From Arctopsyche grandis (lineage: Eukaryota; Arthropoda; Insecta; Trichoptera; Hydropsychidae), in NCBI RefSeq assembly GCF_051622035.1, contig NC_135355.1:34081986-34145985 (forward strand): a stretch of 64,000 nucleotides of DNA, read 5' to 3'. Of the stretch, positions 47,493 through 57,427 are shown one piece after another; position 1 is the stretch's first letter, and each line of letters opens with the position of its first letter. Under the pieces are notes generated by a model, which was not told where the DNA came from, did not search any database, and saw only the letters and a program-made list of their open reading frames with translations. A program made the translations under genes and the position numbers.

Positions 47493-48353
47493 TGTTGTTC
47501 CCGATCGCTTGAACTTAAACGTAAGTTGTATGGAGAACGTTTGCTTTCCCCGCCGATGAGAACAATATGGTTTTGAAAGCCGCGACGATCGCCGGTATTG
47601 TTTCATTGTTTTCTACAGAAAATAGAGAACGTCCTTGTCGGCTTGCCAACTATTTTTTTATAAGCTAGAAATGCTCGGACACACACACTCACACACACAC
47701 ACACACACACTCGCCACAGACGTACAGATTAAAACTATTGAATTATCGCCGGCGCAAGTGCCGAGAGAGCGGCTCAAAAATTCTAGCTGTAATCTCGAAC
47801 AAATTGGCCTCGGAAGTTGTCCCGAACTGTATCTTTTAATTATGTTATTTTCGCATAGAGTGGAAGTGTCGGGCGTGCCAACAACGACTTGAAATATTGT
47901 ATTAACAGTTTCCGAATGACGTCACGTCGAGATTTCTCGCGATTCTCCACGTCCAGCGTGTTCGCCATCAGTTTTTATTTATGCGATTGTTTTGACTAGG
48001 AATTTTCTGCGACGCGTCCTATCTGTCGGATGTGCCTTATCATCGTCGGGTGAAATTGGTCCGTCGTCGACGAGGCGATTTTTACAAGTTTTACTCGTAT
48101 TACTGAACATGTACGCTTTTTCGACTGTCGACGTGTGATGATTGTGAGCCAATAACGTTTTTCGACATTACTATTGATGTGTTTCTTCGAGGCCATTGTT
48201 TTGTCAACACCCTAACATTGTAGGTGTTGTGTATTCGCGTTGGATTGATTGTATTGTGGTCAGATGGGTTCAAATTAAATTTGCTCTATTTCATTTCGAT
48301 AGTCTTTGCAGTGGGCTGTAAATCTCGATTTCTATTGGTAGATGAGCTTTTAT
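47493..48353. other. Intergenic, no gene seen
   Basis: Moderately GC-rich DNA with a (CA)n tract at 47683-47710 and several CGTCGAC/CGATCG clusters. The 85-codon frame at 47635-47892 runs through the CA tract and shows no domain. A promoter or noncoding exon is possible but unsupported. Confidence 0.4.
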
Positions 48354-48361
48354 GTATGAAC

Positions 48362-48948
48362 TAGGGATCACAAATATTCGTCGACTTCGACTATTCGAAT
48401 GTCGAATAGTAAATCAAGAGTTATTCGAAAATTAAAATAGGTAATAACATATTTACCAATCATAAATTTGAATTAATCGTCTTATCATAGTTGCCATTGA
48501 ATTCCACCACGTTTTTACAGCCAATAATAATTTACCAATTTTTTATTTTCTTTATTCATTATGATTTCTTATATAAATTTATATTTCGCCGGTGACTTCT
48601 TAAATATTCGTATTATTTTTCTGATGTTTTCTAAAATTTCGTAGAGATTATTATCGATCGGAAAGTTTCAAACATTTCCGTATTTAATGAATACAAATCT
48701 GTTTCTTCACATGTAAACATTTCATCTTCTTCATTTTTATCACAATTATCCCCATTATATATATTTCATTTTCTTCATATTCGTCGGCTTCTTCGTCATC
48801 GCTCTTTTCCTGTTGATTTTGTGTATTTAGTTTATAAAAAAATATATACACGAATAATATTCGAATAGTTGATGAAATATTCGAATAACGAATGGCTGAA
48901 AAATCAGACGAATAATTCGAATACTCGAATATTCGATTGGGATCCCTA
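48362..48948. mobile_element. hAT-like MITE with perfect 8-bp TSD
   Basis: 587 bp with ends TAGGGATCACAAATATTCG and complement TAGGGATCCCAATCGAATAT. GTATGAAC is duplicated at 48354-48361 and 48949-48956. Subterminal ATTCGAAT-type repeats occur at both ends. An 8-bp duplication with a TAGGG terminus fits hAT. No ORF. Confidence 0.9.
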
Positions 48949-49169
48949 GTATGAACCTCTAAATCTGCGATTCCTCTAAATCTGAGGTCAGAAATTTTAG
49001 GTGTTTAATAGGGATTGTGTATTTTTCTCCCTATAGTCGTTCGCTCTCAATATTTTATATACGCATAATGATGTTAATTGAATGCTGTTTCTATTTATGC
49101 AGTTGCGTTCTAGCGTTCTTGGGGTTTTTGTCTTTTCTTTCATAGAAAATCGAATCAAAATTTGCTTAA

Positions 49170-50206
49170 CCCAGGCTTTCACAAACTAGTTTTACGTGAA
49201 GAAATAGCAGTTTATTATATTTATAAGATGGATAGTCATTAGGGCAATGACAAATAACAATACACGTTCCAACAGTGCTGAATGTCAAGAGTCCAGTGCG
49301 CACTTCCGAAATAAACAAGTTTTTTTTTATTTTATGTAAGAATATTTTTTCAGTTACATTTGTACCTGAATAAAAATGACGGGCTGAAAACCAGACTGGT
49401 ACAAGTGACAATTTAAAAAAAATCTGGTTTCTAGCATACATATGTATATGAAATGCTATTATTTTAGCACTTAAACCAGCTTTTTTTTTTTTAAATGTCA
49501 CTTGTACCAGTCTGGTTTTCAGCCCGTCAAATCTCATACATTTATTTTGAGATCGAATTTATTTTCCATTTCCTTTTTTCTGAATTTTATACACATTCGG
49601 CGAACGTTAAAAAGTATCCTGTCCCTGTGACAGATCATTCTTTTTTTTACATACAATATATGTACATACATACATGTGATAAAAAGGACTCTCGATCGTA
49701 TTATTCGATCGGTTCGGTGTATATTCGACCAGTATAACCGCACGAAAATTCGTCGCGCAGGAAAATTGCCGTACAGAAAACTGCCCAAATATTGCTCAAC
49801 AAATGCTTTTTTTTTACGAGATTTAGGCAGTTTTGATTTGATTATTTAACGACCGACCAATCAGTAACGACTTTGAGGACAGCCGATCAGAAACGAATTA
49901 CAGACGCCGTTTCGGTCTTATATATAAGATTATAACTAGACATCGGGGGGAAATCAGGGAACCGTTTTGTTTGCACTTTTGCAATCAGCACTGTTGGAAC
50001 GTGTGTTGTTATTTGTCATCGCTCTAATCTTATACCTAAGCTTCGGCGCGACAGTGCTATTTTTCAGGAAAAAGGCTTTGCTTATTGTCAACCTAAATAG
50101 CTAGAGACCAAAAGTACAGGTTATCAATAGAGCGCCGATCTCTGCTTACAACTTACAATAACATATTGCTATTTCTTCGCGAAACACTAGTTTGTGAAAG
50201 CCTGGG
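49170..50206. mobile_element. 1.04-kb inverted-terminal element
   Basis: Ends CCCAGGCTTTCACAAACTAG on both strands, with similarity continuing into GTGAAGAAATAGCA/GCGAAGAAATAGCA. Further inside, GTTGGAACGTGTGTTGTTAT at 49995-50014 pairs with 49247-49270. The left flank is TTAA and the right is CTGA, so piggyBac-like insertion is possible but the duplication is not perfect. It contains the nested palindrome at 49377-49529. Confidence 0.75.
49377..49529. repeat. Nested 153-bp palindrome
   Basis: Arms TGACGGGCTGAAAACCAGAC and complement, continuing TGGTACAAGTGACA, about 45 bp in all, with few mismatches. It forms the entire 5' and 3' parts of a small hairpin inside the 49170-50206 element. Confidence 0.85.
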
Positions 50207-50600
50207 CTGAGGAAATATTTTGACCTGATTGTCTGTGAAAGAATAAAAATGTTGCCAATGCAAAAAATGCTCTGAGAACGCCAGAAGATTTATAATGTAT
50301 CAAGATTTATGAAGATTTACATATGTCATATCTTCATATAATCGTATCGTAGACTACGAAAACACCACATAGTGGTCTTTTGTTAGACGCCCATCATTCT
50401 TGTTGTGAACTTGAAATACTTCATTCAGGATTGCTTTACTAAATACCAACACTTTATTAGTAATCATATTTACTTATTGGAAAATTTTTGGTTTTTTTTT
50501 GTCATCCATATATTTCGTTGAATGTTGTAATATTTATCTGAAACGTTTCTTTTAGGTATTTTTTTTTCTGTTGTCTTGCGGTATTTATTGTTTGAGCTTG

Positions 50601-50801
50601 TCAATATTTTGAACAGATAAGATTCAATACGTTTCTATTGTACAACAATTTCGTCATCCAAGGCAATAAATTGTGACCTGCCTGCCTTACTTCCTTTAAC
50701 ATTCTTTCGGGTACCATTCCACCTACCATATAAGCGACTTGTTCTACCGTTTCGATCTCAATGGTTATACATTTTTCTTGGGTGGCTTTGAACGACGCCA
50801 T
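50601..50801 (-). CDS. Small hypothetical protein, 66 aa
   Basis: An intronless frame with a good start context (AACAAGATGGCG) reading MASFKATQEKCITIEIETVE, then QVAYMVGGMVPERMLKE and ending LNLICSKY. I do not recognise the family. Composition is protein-like (amphipathic segments, few low-complexity runs), and the sequence upstream of the ATG is GC-richer. A GTAGGT donor inside (after AYM) could make it only a first exon. It lies in transposon-rich DNA, so chance is possible. Confidence 0.3.
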   Translation of the reverse strand: MASFKATQEKCITIEIETVEQVAYMVGGMVPERMLKEVRQAGHNLLPWMTKLLYNRNVLNLICSKY

Positions 50802-51764
50802 CTTGTTTCCACTTAGTACGGCCGTTGTACGCTTGATTGGTGCGTTTAATTAAATTTGCAGACTGTTTGCTTTCGCGAAACGTGTTGCAGATTGTAAAAA
50901 TAGTATACAGCAGAATGCGTACTCGTTCGACGTGCGAGAGAATTTCGAGTCTCTTCTTAAACCGCGAAAAATAATTTTGTTACCACGGCCCCAAGATTTG
51001 ATTGTGTAACGGCATCATGAATCAAAACACAGATGAACAACGGCCGGTGTACGAGCTCGTTACTCGCAATCTATTTTACAAAAATATGTAAATTGAGTAT
51101 TGTATGTGTAGTTCGCATTCAATAATGGCCGATAAGGCGCTTAGATAAGAATTAATTTGAAATTTTCCTATCGGAGATGATGCAATAGCAATATGCGCTT
51201 AGCATGTTACGGGGATGTTTGTTTAGATTGATCGAATCATTGTTATCGAGTCGATGATGTTTATTTGGGGACACCTTTCTTAGACGCTGGCCAAGAATCA
51301 ATTTCGCAGTGCATCGTTGCGAAATCGGACTTATCGGACGCTAGAAGATATTACGATGCATTCTTCTGGGTATATATGTAATATGTATGTGTATATTTGC
51401 TACGTGAATGTAAACAAGCGTACTTTAGATTAGGTTTGTAGGGAAGTTTGCGGTTTATGATTCGATGGATACTTCTATGCGAGTGAGACGAATTCTTCTG
51501 GGTATGTGTAAAGCTATAGGATTTTACATAGATTGGACCAGGAAGGCCTAACAGGTAAACCCCAGTGCGCCTTCCTAGTCAATTACACACATTGCAGCAT
51601 TTTCTATTACATAAATCGCTGAAATTCGAGATTGCCAAGAACTTCGTGTCAATTAATCAATGAATTAATCCGTAGAGACAGCTATGGATTTATTAGACTT
51701 GTACATAAATCAAATTCAGATATTGGTGACATAGTGCAGAGTCACCCAACCTTTTAGTATTCGC
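50802..51764. other. Intergenic, no gene seen
   Basis: Mixed composition, no coding evidence. The short motif ATTCTTCTGGGTA occurs at 51361 and 51491 (and again at 52155 and 52432). Confidence 0.4.
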
Positions 51765-51915
51765 GAAACACGTTGTTTACGACTCGTAGAGTTTGTCAGC
51801 CACATATGTACTACATCGGCAGTCGCTAGCTAGTCCTTACATACATAGGTGACAAAACGATAACTAACATCGGTTTTCTCCCTCAAACGCGATCTCGCTC
51901 GCTCGCGTTAGATTA
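51765..51915 (+). repeat. Dispersed repeat, copy at 56790-56960
   Basis: Shares TTTACGACTCGTAGAGTTTG (TCTACGACTCGTAGAGTTTG in the partner), CACATATGTACT, GGTTTTCTCCCTCA and CGCGATCTC with 56790-56960 in the same orientation. Class unknown. Confidence 0.75.
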
Positions 51916-52156
51916 AAATGGTGCCGCGTCCACCAGGTTGCGATGCTCTGACATAGTGGGTTGGATGGTTTTGGCCAATTTGATGGAGGAACCGTTTCCA
52001 CAATGAAATCGGATAAATTGGCAAACTCTGACACAAATATCCAAGTCTGACCAGCAGCACTCGAACGACCAGAGCAGCAGAGATTAGCACGGGATCGAAC
52101 CCGGTAACCTCTCGGTGCTTAACATAAACGCAACCACCGAGCAATACTGCTGATGA
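51916..52156 (-). repeat. tRNA-derived SINE, head type 2 (copy B)
   Basis: On the minus strand a tRNA-like head (CTCGGTGGTTGCGTTTATG, then box B CCGGGTTCGATCCCG) precedes a body with GGTCAGACTTGGATATTTGT and GTCAGAGTTTGCCAATTTA. It relates to copy D (61905-62128). Confidence 0.75.
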
Positions 52157-52675
52157 ATTCTTCTGGGTATATGAAAAGCGATAGGAGTCTACGCATATAG
52201 AACTTTTAACAAATAACAATGTATGTAGTCGTGTTTTTCCATAGATAATGATGACCTATCATTCGAGTTTATTATCATCGAATTATTGGTGTCACTTTTG
52301 TACCGTCCATTGGTGGATGATGGTCTGTAAAATGGTTACGTTTTTTCATATCTGGGTTACTTTTAAGCGTCTGTCTCCTCACACGTGACCTACTTATGTA
52401 CATATGTAGTTGCATACGTTGCTTCTTTCTACATTCTTCTGGGTACCGTTCGATCTTTTGACACATTGAGCATGCTATGGGTTTTTAGGTACCTGTATTT
52501 TTGCGTTGATTTGTTTGTGTATTTGGACAGAATGACGTTATCGTCAAGGCAAGTCAATGACGGGTCGTCTCCTATTGCGTCTCTCCGTTGTGCTCTATGT
52601 CAGCTCAAGGTCGCGTGCAAAGTGAAGCGACCCGACAAGGATTCTCCTGTAATCCCGATCGACGAAGTCATCATT

Positions 52676-52775
52676 AGTCACCGGAGTCTGAGGGGGCCGT
52701 GTATTGTTCAAAGGTTGTAAATGCATTGTTAAAGGTTGCCGAACAATGGATAGCACTGTGACTATCCTACCTCTA
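52676..52775 (+). mobile_element. 100-bp element without inverted ends, 9-bp TSD, copy 1
   Basis: Starts AGTCACCGGAGTCTGAGGGG and ends GACTATCCTACCTCTA. GTCATCATT is duplicated exactly at 52667-52675 and 52776-52784. It is almost identical to 53173-53273 in the opposite orientation. I see no terminal inverted repeat, no poly(A) and no ORF. It contains a small hairpin (GGATAG / CTATCC) and a second one (CATTGTT / AACAATG). Confidence 0.85.
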
Positions 52776-53172
52776 GTCATCATTAGCATGTATGTATACT
52801 GTAAGTCGTAGGAGCTATCAAAAAACTATCATCAATCATTGATGATAGTTTGTCGATAGTGGTAATGTCGCGCTTAGGGATTGCATTACCGATTTACCGA
52901 TAAATCGCCAAAATTTCGCCATCGGTAATTACCGGAAATGATTTCATCGCGAATTAAGTACATATACAGGCATATTATTGAGTTAAAAATCGATGCAAAA
53001 TGGCATATTTTCATTTGAGTAGGCTGGAATTTGTTTATTAAATGTCCAAAATGATTAAAATTTTGATCGGAATAAGTAGGAGGTATGCAAGGTAGTAAAC
53101 TCTTAATATTTATGTTTTATTATATAGGTCTTGAAGTTTTGTACAGTGGTAACGTATGTATGTAGTAATAAG

Positions 53173-53273
53173 TAGAGGTAGGATAGTCACAGTGCTATCC
53201 ATTGTTCGGCAAACCTTTAACAATGCATTTACAACCTTTGAACAATACACGGCCCCCTCAGGCTCCGGTGACT
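53173..53273 (-). mobile_element. 100-bp element without inverted ends, 9-bp TSD, copy 2
   Basis: An inverted copy of 52676-52775 with one substitution and one extra base. AGTAATAAG is duplicated exactly at 53164-53172 and 53274-53282. The different target sequence shows an independent insertion rather than one palindromic unit. Confidence 0.85.
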
Positions 53274-53460
53274 AGTAATAAGTTGTGAGCCTTGTCAGTT
53301 TTACAGTTCTCTTGTAGCAACACTGATCCATTCGTAAGAGAGGCTATACTGATGCGTGTTTCAGAGTGGCAACACAGACCCACCAAGTCGTAATAAATGC
53401 GATCAAACGGTTGTTTCATTTATGATTATTAATTATTACGAAAGGGCTTTTATGTATATA

Positions 53461-53933
53461 CTAGTGTTGTACCCGATGACACATCATCGCATGGGTGTTG
53501 GTATATTAAGTTATTAAATAAAAAAAAATTAAAAGAAATGTGTCGTCGGTCATGAGTTCGATCCTCACGCGGTCAATTTTTTTCAAATACCTTTAATATT
53601 TATATTTAATTTTTTAATATTAAAAAATGGTAAAAACTACCTACCTACATATAAACAATATATGCATGTAAAACACCGATAGAAAAATTATTGAAATTAA
53701 ATAAATTTTCAATAGATAGCGGTAGATTCTCTGCCAAGCGGAATCATTCGAGCGATCAGTATATATGTATATAAGTTTTGGCAGTATCTTAGCTGTGACG
53801 TACATATTTATTGTTTTATTTATTTTTATACAATTTCGATTTTACAGATTTGCTCCAAGTTGTCACTATGGCTACAATGTACATATGTCGAATCGAAACG
53901 ACTATTATAGTACGACGAGCGTTATCCCAGACA

Positions 53934-53935
<2 letters not shown>
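53461..53935 (+). repeat. tRNA-like SINE with (TA)n tail, copy 2
   Basis: Head ACTAGTGTTGTACCCGATGA, box-B-like GAGTTCGATCCTCACG at about 53561, then a body shared with 12985-13340 (AAAACACCGATAGA, AAATAAATTTTCAATAGAT, TTCTCTGCCAAGCGGA, CGAATCGAAACGACTATTAT) and a TA tail to about 54016. Confidence 0.65.

Positions 53936-54016
<81 letters not shown>
53936..54016. repeat. (TA)n microsatellite
   Basis: About 80 bp of perfect TA forming the tail of the preceding repeat. Confidence 0.96.
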
Positions 54017-54019
<3 letters not shown>

Positions 54020-54020
54020 A

Positions 54021-54293
54021 CAGTGAAAGCATATTTGAAGTGAAAATATATTTTCACCAATTCAAGCAGTGAAAATGTATCAAACAATGAATTTACGACG
54101 TTTAACCCTAACAACCCAATCTTAAACGAATAGGGCCAACCCTTATTTAACCTAGCCTATCCTAACCCGTAAATAATACCAACCCTAACAATCTGATCTT
54201 AAATGAATACAACCAACGCTGAAAATGTAACTGGTTATGATTTCACCGAAACGTCAATGAAAATATATTTTCACTTGAAATATAATTTCACTG
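54021..54293. mobile_element. 273-bp MITE with CAGTGAAA ends
   Basis: Left end CAGTGAAAGCATATTTGAAG and right complement CAGTGAAATTATATTTCAAG, then a perfect shared GTGAAAATATATTTTCA. The middle carries repeated CCTAAC/CCCTAAC motifs (54111-54190). No clear target duplication. Confidence 0.8.
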
Positions 54294-54308
54294 TGACATA
54301 TGTTGTAT

Positions 54309-54688
54309 GGGTCTACGTGACGAGCCAGAATGTTAAATTACATAAAACACGAATATCGGAAGGCAAAGATCTTAAGTTGAAAGATCAAAAAATAGGGTGC
54401 ATGGTAAACGGTACATACTCACTTAATTTGCGCGTGCAGGGTACAACAGGAACAAGAGGAACAGGCTTTTCCTCCCGTATTCTGCGCGCGCACATTAATC
54501 GGGGAGGAAAAGCCTGTTCCTCTTGTTCCTGTTGTATCCTGCTCGCGCAAATTAAGTGAGTATGTACCGTTTACCATGCACCCCTTTTTTTTTTTGATCT
54601 TTCGACTTAAGATCTTTCGATTTTCGATATTTGCCTTCCGATATTTGCGTTTTCTGTAATTTAACATTCCGGCTCGTCACGGAGACCG
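54309..54688. mobile_element. Foldback MITE with 9-bp TSD (copy 2), Mutator-like
   Basis: 380 bp, same family as 6206-6590, with ends GGGTCTACGTGACGAG and CTCGTCACGGAGACCG. ATGTTGTAT is duplicated perfectly at 54300-54308 and 54689-54697. High identity to copy 1 suggests recent activity. Confidence 0.9.
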
Positions 54689-54699
54689 ATGTTGTATAT

Positions 54700-55772
54700 A
54701 TGATATGACATTATTCATTTAAAATTTATTTTTAATTATTTACGGATAAATCAAGGTTAAGATAATTTGATGGTAGATTTCAGTCCCTAGTCGCGCTTTG
54801 TCACTTCACTGTTACGCCACGAGATGTGTCAAATTAGTCACTTTAGGACACATCTAATGTACAAGATCTTCAATGACTCATTTTCGACGAAATTTAATGA
54901 TTAAATTTTGTTTGTCCAAATTGCAAACCACCACGTGTCTTTACAAATGTCCTAATCGGTTCGGCCCACGTATGTATTCTAAAAGTGCGCATTACTTTCG
55001 AAGGAAACACTTCATGTGTGAAAGTACATATGCTGATGATGATGATGGTGGTTAGTCTGGTGGGGCTTCTGGTTATTTTCATGATTGTTGTTTCCCCCTG
55101 CTGAATTTGCTGAAGTGGTTCTTGTGGATGTCTATATGGTGGTGGTGACATTATTTCGCACATCGTCGTCGGCTCGGGTCGCGTTTTTCCTGCCGGTTTT
55201 CGCAGCCGCTTTTCCCGACTATTTCCGGCCGCCATGACGCCCATGTCTCGTGACGTCACCTCCGCAATCATCGCCGACGTCACTCGATCCGTAATACGTC
55301 ACACATTACTCACACGCACGCTAGAATTTCATTTACATATTCCATTCCAAAACGAGCCATCCTCGCTCGCCTCCGATGACTTCATTCATAAACTCTCGCG
55401 TCATCTCGAAGACATGATCGGAACGGGAATCGGCATCTCCCGGAACAATCTCGAGTTTTACACGAAAATACTGTCAATGATTAACACAAGCGTGTACTTG
55501 TATGAATGTGTTTCTAGGATACACTTTGCTGAGTACATTTGTGTCGAGTTCGGTATTCATTAATTTCTGTGAAATTTGTTGCTGAATGAAAAGTCCGTTG
55601 TGAGATGTGATTTTGGGATAGCGAATCAAAAAAAATTCGCAAAGCTCAATGTTAAAGATATTTTGATTATTAGCGATCGGGTGGTGCTTATGGGGCAATG
55701 GCTACAAAATGGGTGACCGTGAAAAAGTCGAAAATATTCGTTTATCATGCATACATATGAAAAACGGTTAGT
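54700..55772. other. Unassigned region with a GC-rich island at about 55040-55300
   Basis: 55040-55300 is GC-richer, has a perfect TGACGTCA (CRE-like) at 55251-55258, and carries a minus frame from ATG 55233 (MAAGNSREKRLRKPAGK). Another minus frame there reads NNNHENNQKPHQTNHHHHHQ, then HMYFHT and a stop. Either could be part of an exon, but I cannot join them to a gene. The rest has no coding evidence. Confidence 0.35.
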
Positions 55773-56393
55773 ATATATGAGTCGTCTAGTTTCAAAACCC
55801 GGTAAAAGCATTTCACTCATTTGTTGGTAAACGCAGTTTTTCTGCCACAACTTTATTTAGTGGATTTCATTTACAAAGTTTTATTTTATTTTGCAATTCA
55901 GTTTTTTGGAAAATTTTCGAGATTAAATGTAATAATTTAAGGCTTGAAAACGATTTTGCCGGTGTTTGTTCCCGAGTTGTCCTTTCACGGCGATTCCGTT
56001 TCTTTGCTCACGATTTCTTTCGGATTTATTTCTTTCTTGTATCTCCATCTTTGGTTTTTTCAATACTTCGAGACGGATCGTCCATGATAGCAGCAATTAC
56101 GAAGGAAATGCGGAATGACAGTTGCACCCAGGTAACCGGCCGAAATGGCCATCTTGCCATATGCAGTGTTCTGATTGGCTGTCGGCAGTTAATTCGAATA
56201 AACAGAGAATTTTTGCCGTTCTTTGGAACAAAACAAGATTTAAAATATTTTTTTTTAGTCATTTAACTTGGTTTTAGAAATAATTCAAGTATACAGTATT
56301 GTGTGATAATATTCCTAGAATCGGAATACATTTTTATCTCCGTTTTGACCAAATATGCAGATACCGGGTTTTGAAACTAGACGACTCATATAT
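55773..56393. mobile_element. 621-bp inverted-terminal element
   Basis: The left arm GAGTCGTCTAGTTTCAAAAC with CCGGTA is complementary to 56362-56388 over about 30 bp, nearly perfectly, with ATATAT flanks. No ORF. Confidence 0.75.
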
Positions 56394-56563
56394 CAGTGGC
56401 GTGCGGTAAAACTCTCTCTCCCCCCCGTCGTACATCCTCACTTAATTTGCGCTAGCAGGATACAACAGGAACAATAGGAACAGGCTTTTCCTCCCGTATC
56501 CGCGCGCGCACTTTAAACAATGCTGTATGACAAAAAGAGAGATAATTTCACCGCATGCCACTG
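56394..56563. mobile_element. Small CAGTGGCGTGCGG-ended element carrying a piece of the 9-bp-TSD MITE
   Basis: Ends CAGTGGCGTGCGGTAAAACT and complement CAGTGGCATGCGGTGAAAT. Its interior (56440-56513) is a stretch of the MULE-like MITE (CACTTAATTTGCGC, CAGGCTTTTCCTCCCGTAT). The rest of that MITE (CCGTTTACCATGCACCC to CCTTCCGATATTTGC) continues outside at 56588-56668. So MITE copy 3 was either disrupted or captured. Confidence 0.7.
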
Positions 56564-56789
56564 ATATATATATTATATATATACATAGTACCGTTTACCA
56601 TGCACCCTTTTTTTATCTTTCGACTTAAGATCTTTCGATTTTCGATCTTTGCCTTCCGATATTTGCTTTTTCGACCTTTTCACTTTCGGTCCCGTGGGGT
56701 AGATCCCTACAAAATACATGAATCATTCACAATACATGTTCTAACAGTGTTTGAGTGCAAGAGTGCATTACAGCAGAGCATCGTAACCT

Positions 56790-56960
56790 TTGGATATTCG
56801 CGGCACACATTGTCTACGACTCGTAGAGTTTGTCAGCTACGTACATATGTACGTATGTACTTCATCGACAGTTGCTAGTTATTCCGTATATGCATAGGGA
56901 CAAAACACTAACTATAATCGGTTTTCTCCCTCACACGCGATCTCACTCGCACGCATTAGG
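56790..56960 (+). repeat. Dispersed repeat, copy of 51765-51915
   Basis: Same order of blocks as the partner copy, and extended by about 20 bp (ACGTACATATGTACGTATGT). Confidence 0.75.
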
Positions 56961-57239
56961 CCGAAGTGCTGTGCGGAGAACACATATTACCGCGATGCAC
57001 AGGTTACGATGCTCTGCATCACAGTGTTGAGTCTCTGAAAGACAGCGAATTCAACTGAGATCATTTGTATTGTGTCGTAAACGAAAGTATAATATGTTGG
57101 CAGACGAGATGCTTATCTACAAAAAAAAAGTGCTACGACAGACAAATTGCTAGAGATTTGTCTATTAAAATCATGTGAATGTTTGCGTTTATTTCGTGAT
57201 TTAACATTTTGATCAGGTTTTTATTGTTTTATTTAATTT
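56961..57239. other. Unassigned, possible LINE 5' end
   Basis: No gene seen. The 5' boundary of the LINE lies somewhere in or just after this stretch. Confidence 0.4.
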
Positions 57240-57427
57240 ATCTCATAGAACATGAACACTCGCTTTTACAGATCGCTCCAAAGCGACGAGTGCACTTAAA
57301 CAGATACAATACAATCAATATACATAAGCATTTTTTACAATGCGAATTCGTACAAACATCCACAGTAACATCTTTGTAAATCTAAATTTGTAATATATAA
57401 TTATGTGTACGTTCTAAGTGTATAATA

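Noticed and set aside
52385-52720. 111-codon plus frame with Cys residues (CALCQLKVAC)
   Set aside because: Its 3' end is inside the 100-bp mobile element and no domain or splice context supports it.
52676-53273. Single 600-bp foldback transposon
   Set aside because: Each arm has its own distinct 9-bp target duplication, so they are two insertions.
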